A DNA stretch of 64,000 nt. Source: JAJDYQ01 sp965214035. Its GTDB lineage: Bacteria > Pseudomonadota > Gammaproteobacteria > JAJDYQ01. This document shows, piece after piece, positions 8,812 through 15,598 of the stretch. A model generated the notes under the pieces. That model searched no databases and was not told the DNA's origin. It saw only the letters and a program-made list of their open reading frames with translations. Location: contig OZ243932.1 of NCBI GenBank assembly GCA_965214035.1, positions 1,736,001 through 1,800,000 of the forward strand, written 5' to 3'. The first letter of the stretch is position 1; every line of letters begins with the position of its first letter. A program made the translations under genes and the position numbers.

Positions 8812-9659
8812 CCCTAATTAAATCTGCATACGACAATTTCTTGCCTACAGTCAATCGTACAAAGTAGGCAAAACGCTCTAATGGCTCCAAGTCAAGCGTG
8901 TTCTGCCGCTCGGCAAACTCATCCACATATCGGCACAAATGTTTGATGCTGAAATGGTGGAAGGTTCCTACATAACCGCGCTTAAGCAATACCCAGAATG
9001 ATTCAATGCCGTTTGTATGTGCCATATCTCGCACGTATTCACGGGCACTATGCGATACGGATTCATGGTGATACCCATGCAACCCGATATATCCGCGATG
9101 CTCGTCACTGTAAACCGTAGAACCGGGCGCAACATTCTGATTGATTGCATGATGCAAGGTAGGCTTGTCTGTTGACTTGATGGGAAAGGCTTTAACGCGC
9201 CCCGTGTCGCGTTCTTTCATTCCGATTATGCCTTGTTTCCCAACTGTACCGCGACCACCGTTTAATCGCTTGTTGGCGTGTTTATTTCGCTCCTTTCCTC
9301 CTATATAGGTTTCATCCACCTCAACATATCCATCCAACATGACCGTTTCCTTATGCCATGATTCCCTTATCCTTTGCATCAAGTACCATGCTGTTTTCTG
9401 TGTCATACCCAATTCACGGGCAATCTGCTGGACTCCATTACCGTGCCAACCTTAACGCTAAAATACTTTCTGCAATTCCCACAATGCCAGGGTTGTGGCT
9501 TCCTGCTCTTTACTTGCTTAACCTTTTCCCCGCTATCACATCGCGGGCAGACAACTCCGTTCACCCATCTTTGAGCTTCATAGAACGCTACGGCCGAGCC
9601 TTCATCCGGGAATTGTTTGAAAAATTGAAAAGGCTAATATATTCTGGTTTTGACTTCAT
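8795..9659 (-). pseudogene. IS1595-type (ISXO2-like) transposase, frameshifted and internally deleted
   Basis: The start is the ATG at 9659 (MKSKPEYISLFNF) behind GAGGAGGTCAGA, a strong ribosome site. One A is missing at about 9617: the frame ends NNSRMKARP-stop instead of continuing to the readable AVAFYEAQRWVNGVVCPR, a zinc-ribbon start. The zinc-ribbon frame runs to SVKVGTVMES and then meets a second break near 9426-9436. The last frame (9412-8795) holds the DDE core: VDETYIGGKE, VYSDEHRGY and NGIESFWVLLKRGY. By comparison with IS1595 relatives, roughly 20-30 residues are missing between VMES and QQIARELGMTQKTAW. Here GGAGTCCAGC fits both sides of the junction, as expected for deletion between short repeats. 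The transposase is not functional. Confidence 0.85.
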
Positions 9660-9720
9660 TCTGACCTCCTCTGTTTCTTGTCTAATTATATCCCTATAAA
9701 TGACACTGTCAAGCACTGAT

Positions 9721-9744
9721 TGTCTAATTAAGTATATAATTCCC
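9721..9744 (-). repeat. Right terminal inverted repeat of the transposon
   Basis: The sequence starts TGTCTAATTAAGTATATAAT and ends in CCC at the outer tip. It pairs with 7042-7065. About 30 bp further in (9679-9694), the sequence TTGTCTAATTATATCCC looks like a shortened second copy of the same end. Confidence 0.9.
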
Positions 9745-9849
9745 TTTGTTTTGACTTTGTTTTGACTTTGTCGACCCCGGTCGGCTATTGTAATTATTAT
9801 TCTGTTCAATACTGTGGCGCATTTGAGCGACGGTTTTCAGGCCGGTAAG

Positions 9850-9878
9850 TTGAGAACCTGTTGTTTTTCCTGTATAGT
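9850..9878 (+). promoter_or_regulatory. Probable sigma-70 promoter of the rhodanese-tusA-dsrE2 cluster
   Basis: TTGAGA at 9850-9855 and TATAGT at 9873-9878 are separated by 17 bases, about 85 bp upstream of the rhodanese start. Both boxes are close to consensus, and no other good pair is seen in this gap. Confidence 0.55.
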
Positions 9879-9963
9879 GTGACCCGCTCAATTGCCATTA
9901 CATCCAACAGCTCATGTTGCCATTGCAAATTCAAACAGCTTTCTCCGCCAGGTTCATTAAACA

Positions 9964-10308
9964 ATGTTGATCAATGAGATTTCGTCATCCGATCTGGCTG
10001 AAATGATGACCAGCGATACGCCACCCCGGCTTATTGATGTGCGTTCCACCGATGAGGTGATGCAAAGTGCCCTGCTTCATGCAGAGCATATGAGCATGCA
10101 CACTATCCCGCTAAAGGTGTCGGAGCTGGATAAAAATCAACAAGTGGTCTTTTATTGCCGCACCGGGGCACGCTCCGCGCAGGTTTGTTATTTCCTCAAG
10201 CAACAGGGGTTTGATAATGTGATAAATCTCAGGGGCGGCATCGTCGATTGGATCCGAGGCGGTCGGGAAGTTGTCAGCGGAGACTATATGCTGTCAGAGG
10301 CAGTTTAA
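9964..10308 (+). CDS. Rhodanese-like sulfurtransferase
   Basis: This 114-residue single-domain rhodanese opens MLINEISSSDLAEMM and carries the active-site loop CRTGARS (about 66-72), whose Cys would hold a persulfide. RLIDVRS is the typical CH2A motif. There is no signal peptide, so it is cytoplasmic. It is followed by tusA and dsrE2 on the same strand. In sulfur oxidisers this trio is known as a relay passing sulfane sulfur from a low-molecular-weight persulfide to TusA and DsrE-type carriers. Promoter-like boxes lie at 9850-9878. A hairpin with a T-run between this gene and tusA could tune the ratio of products. Confidence 0.9.
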   Translation: MLINEISSSDLAEMMTSDTPPRLIDVRSTDEVMQSALLHAEHMSMHTIPLKVSELDKNQQVVFYCRTGARSAQVCYFLKQQGFDNVINLRGGIVDWIRGGREVVSGDYMLSEAV

Positions 10309-10390
10309 CCACCAGTACCGCATGGGACAGGGTTTACCAGTTGCGTTTTCTCAGCTCTTGAATTATAAAAGGCGACCACTTTTTCATCAT

Positions 10391-10411
10391 CCATCACTAC
10401 GATGGTTTTTT
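10391..10411 (+). terminator. Terminator-like hairpin between rhodanese gene and tusA
   Basis: CCATC and GATGG pair around ACTAC and are followed by six T residues. The stem is short (5 bp), so it may be a leaky terminator or attenuator within the cluster rather than a full stop. Confidence 0.45.
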
Positions 10412-10441
10412 CACCGATAACTTATATGGAAGGGTTTTATT

Positions 10442-10672
10442 ATGGCTGATTTTGATCAGGAATTAGATGCAAGCGGGCTGAACTGCCCGTTACCTATTTT
10501 GCGCGCCAAGAAGGCGATAGCCGGCCTGGAAGCTGGTCAGGTGCTCCGCATTATTGCTACCGACCCCGGTTCTGTAAAAGATTTTGAGGCATTCGCCAAG
10601 CAGACCGGCAATGAGCTTCTGGAGTCCGGTGAGCAGGATGGTAAGTTCGTATTTACCATGAAAAAAGCGTAA
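10442..10672 (+). CDS. tusA: Sulfur carrier protein TusA
   Basis: This 76-residue protein of the SirA/TusA/YeeD family is small and cytoplasmic. It contains LDASGLNCPLPILRAKKAI at about 7-25, whose CPxP cysteine carries the persulfide. Length is normal. A purine-rich GGAAGGG lies nine bases upstream of the ATG. In sulfur oxidisers, TusA takes sulfur from rhodanese and hands it to DsrEFH or the sHdr system. Neither of those is in this window, so the downstream acceptor is unknown here. It lies between the rhodanese gene and dsrE2. Confidence 0.93.
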   Translation: MADFDQELDASGLNCPLPILRAKKAIAGLEAGQVLRIIATDPGSVKDFEAFAKQTGNELLESGEQDGKFVFTMKKA

Positions 10673-10706
10673 CACCGTTACTGACAACATCAGAAGGATC
10701 ATTTTG

Positions 10707-11186
10707 ATGGAAGAAAAAAAACTCGCAATTATTGCAACAAAGGGGACTCTTGATTGGGCTTATCCTCCTTTTATTCTCGCCTCTACGGCAGCGGCACTGG
10801 GCTATGAGGTGCAGATTTTTTTCACTTTTTACGGGCTTCAACTGTGCAAAAAGAAGCTCGACCTGAGGATCAGCCCGCTGGGCAATCCGGGTATGCCAAT
10901 GCCCGGTGCCATGGACAAATGGTTTCCGGTTGCATTGCAGGCACTTCCAGGCATGGAAGGCATGATGACGGCAATGATGAAGAAAAAAATGGCCTCCAAA
11001 GGTGTCGCCAGTCTTGAGGATCTGCGTCAGTTGTCTCAGGAAGCCGAGGTTAAAATGATTGCCTGTCAGATGACAGTCGATCTTTTTGACATGAACCCCG
11101 GCGATTTCATTGACGGCATTGATTTCGGGGGAGCGGCAACATTTTTTGAGTTTGCCGGCGAAGCCAATATCACGATGTACATATAA
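10707..11186 (+). CDS. dsrE2: DsrE2-like sulfur relay protein
   Basis: This 159-residue DsrE/DsrF-like family protein of the longer DsrE2 type opens EEKKLAIIATKGTLDWAYPP. Cysteines occur in LQLCKKKLD and MIACQMTVDLF, the positions where this family is expected to hold sulfur. The methionine-rich middle with small residues (MPMPGAMDKW, MEGMMTAMMKKK) matches the DsrE2 group, which is often described as membrane-associated. I chose the ATG at 10707, behind AAGGATC, rather than the TTG three bases earlier. It ends the rhodanese-tusA-dsrE2 cluster. The following 244 bases hold no gene I can support. Confidence 0.85.
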   Translation: MEEKKLAIIATKGTLDWAYPPFILASTAAALGYEVQIFFTFYGLQLCKKKLDLRISPLGNPGMPMPGAMDKWFPVALQALPGMEGMMTAMMKKKMASKGVASLEDLRQLSQEAEVKMIACQMTVDLFDMNPGDFIDGIDFGGAATFFEFAGEANITMYI

Positions 11187-11430
11187 TTCCCATAGAAAAA
11201 TACATGCGCCTCAAACTTCTATAGCATTCGCTTTAAGTGAAAAAAGCCTGATAAACGATTTCAGAAAATCTGAACCAGCGTTCCTTGTCAGCATTCTGAA
11301 ATATGCTGTTGCTCATATTGAGCGGCTGTGTTTTGCCGGTCATTTATTCCTGCTTTTTCCTATATGTCAAAACTGATCGATTGACGGCTTTTCAAAATGC
11401 AGCAGCTTATCGATAATTACACCTTATTTT

Positions 11431-12342
11431 TTAGTGACTTAATAACAGAAATTCCATCAATGCTTTTTGTGAGTGCAGACGGTTTTCTGCCTCTTCCCAA
11501 ACCACGCTCTGGGGGCCATCAATCACATCTGCGGTCACTTCTTCTCCCCGATGTGCGGGTAAACAGTGCATGAACAGCGCATCTTTATCGGCAACTTTCA
11601 TCGTATCGGCATTGATCTGATAGGGTTTGAATACAGCGGCGCGACTGCTTTGCTCTCCTTCTTGTCCCATGCTCGCCCATACATCGGTGACCAGCAGATG
11701 GGCTCCTGCAGCAGCTTCCATGAGGTCTCGAATAATCAAGACATTTTTCCCCGCCATCTGTAGAATGGCGGCGTCTGGATCGTAGTCTTCCGGGCAGGCA
11801 ATGTTGAGTCTGAAACCCAGAAGCCGGGCAGCATGTATCCATGAGTGGCACATATTATTGCCGTCACCGATGTAGGCCACCGTGATACCCTGTATGTCAC
11901 CCCGATGTTCAAACCAGGTTTGCAGGTCGGCCAGTAGCTGACAGGGATGCTCCCGATCTGTCAGGCCGTTAATTACCGGTACCGAGGCGTATCTGGCAAG
12001 TCTGGTGATGTTTTCATGCTCAAAGGTCCTTGCCATAATCATATCAACCATGCCGGACAACACACGGGCAGTGTCTTCTATGGGCTCACCCCGACCAAGT
12101 TGTATATCACGGGGCGACAGGAACAGTGCACTGCCACCAAGCTGGTTCATACCTGCCTCAAAGGAAACACGGGTACGGGTGGATGATTTTTCAAACAGCA
12201 TGGCGAGCACGCGATTTTTCAGGGTTCGATGCTCCTGATGCTGGTGCTGCAGCCGTTTAAGCTCGGTGGCGCGGGTCAGCAGGTCTGTGATTTCGCTGGT
12301 CGACAAATCCAGTAGTGATAAAAAATGACGGGACTGGCTCAT
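11431..12342 (-). CDS. argF: Ornithine carbamoyltransferase
   Basis: This 303-residue cytoplasmic enzyme joins carbamoyl phosphate to ornithine to make citrulline for arginine synthesis. The carbamoyl-phosphate motif FEKSSTRTRVSFE is at about 50-62. DREHPCQLLADLQ and the late HCLPAHRGEE loop, which binds ornithine, are both intact. Length is normal. The start overlaps the argD stop by four bases (ATGA), so argD-argF is one operon on the minus strand. No arginine-repressor box was identified by eye. Confidence 0.96.
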   Translation of the reverse strand: MSQSRHFLSLLDLSTSEITDLLTRATELKRLQHQHQEHRTLKNRVLAMLFEKSSTRTRVSFEAGMNQLGGSALFLSPRDIQLGRGEPIEDTARVLSGMVDMIMARTFEHENITRLARYASVPVINGLTDREHPCQLLADLQTWFEHRGDIQGITVAYIGDGNNMCHSWIHAARLLGFRLNIACPEDYDPDAAILQMAGKNVLIIRDLMEAAAGAHLLVTDVWASMGQEGEQSSRAAVFKPYQINADTMKVADKDALFMHCLPAHRGEEVTADVIDGPQSVVWEEAENRLHSQKALMEFLLLSH

Positions 12343-13532
12343 GACAGGCTTTTCCTGTTTTCAGCCAGAAAGACCCGGATCAATTCGCTAACCATGCTGA
12401 CGATGGTATCGGCCTGTTGCTGATCAATAATCAGTGGCGGCAACAGACGTACCCGGTTACCACTGGTCACGTTGATCAACAACTTTTTACCCAGTGCCCT
12501 GCTGACAAGTTCGGCACAATCCATGTCCAGCTCGATACCGATCATCAAGCCCTTGCCACGAATATCAATAACACCTCCAACATCGGCCAATTGCTGCTTG
12601 AATCCGCCCAGGATGTGTCGGCCCAGGGTCTCGGCACAAGCCGGTAGATCATCGGCTTCTACCGCATCAAGAACCGCCAGCGCCGCACAGCATGAAAGCG
12701 GGTTGCCGCCAAAGGTGGAACCATGGGTGCCGGGGGTCAGGGTTTGTGCCGCATCACCCCGCGCCATACAGGCACCAATCGGCACACCATTGCCCAGCGC
12801 TTTCGCCAGCGTCATCACATCCGGCATAATGCCATTATGCTGGTGGGCAAACCATTTACCGGTGCGGCCGATACCGGTCTGAATTTCATCCAGCATCAGC
12901 AGCCAGCCATGCTCATCACAGACAGTTCTCAATTCGTTCAGGTAATCGTCGGCAGGGATATTAACGCCACCCTCTCCCTGTATCGGTTCGACCAGTATGG
13001 CCACTACTTCAGAGTGATTGGCGGCAATGTTTTTAATGGCGTCAATGTCGTTGTAGGGTACGCGCACAAAGCCTTGTACCAACGGTTCAAAACCGGCCTG
13101 CGCCCTGCGATTACCGGTTGCACTCAATGTTGCCATGGTGCGCCCGTGAAAACTGTTTTCCATGACAATAATAGTCGGGCGCTCAATACCTTTATTGTGT
13201 CCATACAGACGCGCCAGTTTAATGGCTGCTTCATTGGCTTCCGCCCCGGAGTTGCTGAAGAATACAGTGTCCATGCCACTCAGTGCGGTCAATCTGTCGG
13301 CGAGCCGCTGCTGAGCGGCTATGCCGTATAGATTGGAGGTATGCAGCAATCTGCCAGCCTGTTCAGCGATTGCCTGCCGTATGGCAGGGTGGTTGTGCCC
13401 CAGACCACACACCGCAATGCCGCCCAGAGCGTCCAGATATTCGTCACCGTTGGTATCGAACAGTACCGCACCCTTGCCATGCGAAAAGGCAATCGGCAAA
13501 CGGCTGTAGGTCGGCATGAGCGTATCGGCCAT
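12339..13532 (-). CDS. argD: Acetylornithine aminotransferase
   Basis: This 397-residue PLP enzyme of class III makes N-acetylornithine in arginine synthesis and may also act on succinyl-diaminopimelate. Recognisable parts are NSGAEANEAAIKLAR, the SFHGRTMATLSATG loop, LMLDEIQTGIGRTGKW, and the PLP-lysine motif TLAKALGNGVPIGA. Length is normal. The first ATG at 13532 lacks a clear ribosome site, and an internal ATG five codons later is possible. The gene is coupled to argF by overlap. Upstream, at 13637-13682, lies the terminator of the aprM-like gene, so argD must have its own promoter in the roughly 100-bp gap. Confidence 0.95.
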   Translation of the reverse strand: MADTLMPTYSRLPIAFSHGKGAVLFDTNGDEYLDALGGIAVCGLGHNHPAIRQAIAEQAGRLLHTSNLYGIAAQQRLADRLTALSGMDTVFFSNSGAEANEAAIKLARLYGHNKGIERPTIIVMENSFHGRTMATLSATGNRRAQAGFEPLVQGFVRVPYNDIDAIKNIAANHSEVVAILVEPIQGEGGVNIPADDYLNELRTVCDEHGWLLMLDEIQTGIGRTGKWFAHQHNGIMPDVMTLAKALGNGVPIGACMARGDAAQTLTPGTHGSTFGGNPLSCCAALAVLDAVEADDLPACAETLGRHILGGFKQQLADVGGVIDIRGKGLMIGIELDMDCAELVSRALGKKLLINVTSGNRVRLLPPLIIDQQQADTIVSMVSELIRVFLAENRKSLS

Positions 13533-13636
13533 CAGAAGATCGGGCTGAAAAGATTAAAACACAGCATCAGATAATGCCGCCCATCGAAGACGATATTTTG
13601 CTGAAAGACTGCATAATAACAAAAGCAGGAAACAAA

Positions 13637-13682
13637 AAACCCGGCTGAAAAACCGGGTTTTCAGGAGTCCGATGCGGACTCC
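13637..13682 (-). terminator. Double hairpin terminator after the aprM-like gene
   Basis: Read on the minus strand, an 8-bp stem GGAGTCCG/CGGACTCC begins right after the stop codon. A second stem, AACCCGG/CCGGGTT, follows and runs into a T6 tract. This is a classic intrinsic terminator closing the apr locus. Confidence 0.85.
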
Positions 13683-14282
13683 CTAGAAAGGCAGGCCGTG
13701 TGCGTGAGCCGTCATGCCCAGCAACATCGGAATGGAAAGCATGGTATTCACGCGCGAGGCCGTGCCGGCAATCACTTTGGCTTTGGCTTTTTCTTCATCG
13801 GATGCCTCAACAATACCCAGAATCTTTTTCTGGTTTGGCCAGATCAGCCCCCAGACATTGAACAACATGATGGTTCCCATCCAGGCACCCATACCGATCA
13901 CGGCCCAGCCGCTGGACAAGGTGAAAGCTGCAACCAGACCGGAGCCTTCAGCGGGATGTAAAAGTTCCAGTGCTGCCGCACCGGTCAGCCACGTAATCAA
14001 CGCCGCCCAGCGGAACCACAACAAGGCCCGCGGAGCAACATATTTGCCAATGGCTGCCGGACCAGGGCCATCGGAATCAGCCACACCGGCAGCCATGGCT
14101 TGCACCTGAACAAAGTTAAAGTAGTACAGCAGGCCTATCCAGATAATGCCGACAAAGACATGCAGCCAGACCACGATCTCCAGACTGTTGATGCCCTGGC
14201 CACCGCCGAGCATGAAGGCAAAAATAATCGCCAGTATCAAGCCGGATACCAGTGTTCCTGTTACTGTTTTCAAGGGGTTCAT
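13683..14282 (-). CDS. aprM: AprM-like membrane protein (PuuD/urate-oxidase-N-type fold), putative anchor for APS reductase
   Basis: This 199-residue hydrophobic protein has about five helices (residues 10-30, 35-57, 92-110, 120-142 and near 180). The stretch EIVVWLHVFVGIIWIGLLYY has a membrane-buried histidine, and the C-terminus has further histidines (MTAHAHGLPF). It resembles the N-terminal membrane domain of PuuD-type urate oxidases. Proteins of this kind near aprBA in sulfur oxidisers have been named AprM and proposed to anchor APS reductase to the membrane and pass electrons to quinone. That role is inferred here from position. I chose the ATG at 14282 because GGAG lies six bases upstream. 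An upstream ATG at 14294 and longer forms lack support. Unlike the aprMBA order I recall from phototrophic sulfur bacteria, it lies downstream of aprA. Confidence 0.7.
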   Translation of the reverse strand: MNPLKTVTGTLVSGLILAIIFAFMLGGGQGINSLEIVVWLHVFVGIIWIGLLYYFNFVQVQAMAAGVADSDGPGPAAIGKYVAPRALLWFRWAALITWLTGAAALELLHPAEGSGLVAAFTLSSGWAVIGMGAWMGTIMLFNVWGLIWPNQKKILGIVEASDEEKAKAKVIAGTASRVNTMLSIPMLLGMTAHAHGLPF

Positions 14283-14497
14283 AAGTTTCTCCATAGGTTG
14301 CGAGCGAAGCTCTGGGTGTGTATATCTTGTGAGCAAAATATCCAGTGGTTTTCGATGGGCACATAGCATAGTGGCAAGCCCGGAAAAAATCAAGAATTGT
14401 ATCCGGCTCGGCTGTACAGGTTCAGACACCATCCTGTCTGTTATCAGGCGGCAACAGGGCATTGAAAACGGTTATCGCCCACCCGGATAATGACCGC

Positions 14498-15475
14498 TCA
14501 ATCGTTTCCAGAACAACGCTCTCCGTTGGGATGGCCTGCGGCATCATCAGATATATTGTCATTTTGCCGGCTTTCCATATCGAGTTCGTAGGTGTCTTTT
14601 TGCTGCCTGCCTATTTCTTCCTTGAGCCGGTTACGCTGCTGCACGATTTCCCAACGCTCATCGATACGTTCTTTAACAGCACCTTCCCGCAGCGGAATCG
14701 TTTTTTCGCCGAACAGCACCTGCTTCAACAGATCGATGCCAAAGTGCATCAGCGCGACATCATCGGTCCTGAGCTCCGTCATCATTGCCTCATCAAGGTC
14801 GAAGGTTTTATGGAACGATACGCTGTTGACGAATTCACGGAATTTGTCGTGATTGTAGCAGGCCATGAATAAAAATTGCAGGCTTTCAGCCGTCGGTTTA
14901 CCCAATACAGGGCCGGATGAGATTTTTTTCAGAATCAACTGGCGCCAGCCACGTGAGTGTTCATCGTACTCCACCAACCCCTGTTCTTCACGGTACTGAT
15001 CAATAGTCTGTACCTTGTTCTCAAAATGTCCCTTGCAGTGGTCTTCCTGCACGACCACGTAAGACTGACGGTCAACAGATTCATCCTGACGGCGCAGAGA
15101 CAACAGGCCGGCCGGATAATAACGGCAGGAAGCCGGACGGTCTTCATACACACTACAGCCTTCTTCAGTCATAAACTGACACTGACTGGTACCTTCAACC
15201 GGCTTCATCTTCACGCCGGGCACGCCATCCTTGTCAATTTCATAAGGGAAGGTGTATTGCCTGAGAAATTCCTCGGAGGTCATACCAAGGCGGTTCTTCA
15301 GGCGCACAATATCGTAGGGTGTCAGTTGCAGATCAATCTGTTTGCAACAGGCATTAAAGCATTCGATATTTTTGTGGCAATGGAACTGAATTTCATGATC
15401 ACCGGTATATTGCACCGGCTGCAACGGGCTCTCTGGAATCGGTGAATCTTTAATATGAATTTTCGGATCAGGCAT
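14498..15475 (-). CDS. YkgJ-type CxxCxxCC cysteine-cluster protein
   Basis: This cytoplasmic protein of about 325 residues has the cysteine pattern of the YkgJ/FliB zinc- or iron-chelating family. FNACCKQIDLQL lies in the first third, and SQCQFMTEEGCSVYEDRP then SCRYYPAG follow, a layout often predicted to bind a metal or Fe-S centre. The remainder (about 150-300) is charged and has no recognised domain. The second ATG (15475) was preferred over 15484 because GAGAG sits about nine bases before it. It lies between aprA and the aprM-like gene, same strand, with a terminator after aprA. A maturation or electron-transfer role for APS reductase is a guess from context. Confidence 0.75.
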   Translation of the reverse strand: MPDPKIHIKDSPIPESPLQPVQYTGDHEIQFHCHKNIECFNACCKQIDLQLTPYDIVRLKNRLGMTSEEFLRQYTFPYEIDKDGVPGVKMKPVEGTSQCQFMTEEGCSVYEDRPASCRYYPAGLLSLRRQDESVDRQSYVVVQEDHCKGHFENKVQTIDQYREEQGLVEYDEHSRGWRQLILKKISSGPVLGKPTAESLQFLFMACYNHDKFREFVNSVSFHKTFDLDEAMMTELRTDDVALMHFGIDLLKQVLFGEKTIPLREGAVKERIDERWEIVQQRNRLKEEIGRQQKDTYELDMESRQNDNISDDAAGHPNGERCSGND

Positions 15476-15538
15476 AACCAACATCTCTCACGACCAGTGC
15501 CATGGTTTGGAATCCGCCGACGTACGGAACCATATAAC

Positions 15539-15568
15539 GAAAAAGTCCGGGTGCCTGATGGCACCCGA
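15539..15568 (-). terminator. Intrinsic terminator after aprA
   Basis: On the minus strand a perfect stem GGGTGCC/GGCACCC with loop ATCA (15549-15566) is followed by GGACTTTTTC. It separates aprBA from the downstream CxxCxxCC gene. Confidence 0.8.
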
Positions 15569-15598
15569 ACCCTGTAGTACTACCTGACAAATCGGGAC

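Larger units (their letters stand above)
7042..9744. mobile_element. IS1595-type transposon carrying a restriction-modification cassette
   Basis: This 2,703-bp element is bounded by 24-bp terminal inverted repeats (7042-7065 and 9721-9744) that differ at one base and have GG/CC tips. It is flanked by a perfect 8-bp direct repeat TTTGTTTT (7034-7041 and 9745-9752), the duplication size known for the IS1595 family. Inside, all on the minus strand, are a decayed IS1595-type transposase, a D12-class DNA adenine methyltransferase, and a HaeIII-family restriction endonuclease with a frameshift. IS1595 elements with passenger genes are known. The ends and duplication show that this passenger cassette moved as one unit. 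With the transposase broken, it now looks non-autonomous. The right flank repeats TTTGTTTTGAC in tandem, so one copy of the 8-mer there may be native. Confidence 0.88.

Noticed and set aside
8795..9659. Programmed frameshifting in the IS1595-type transposase
   Set aside because: The first break lacks a clear slippery heptamer leading into the right frame, and the second needs missing coding sequence, so decay explains it better.
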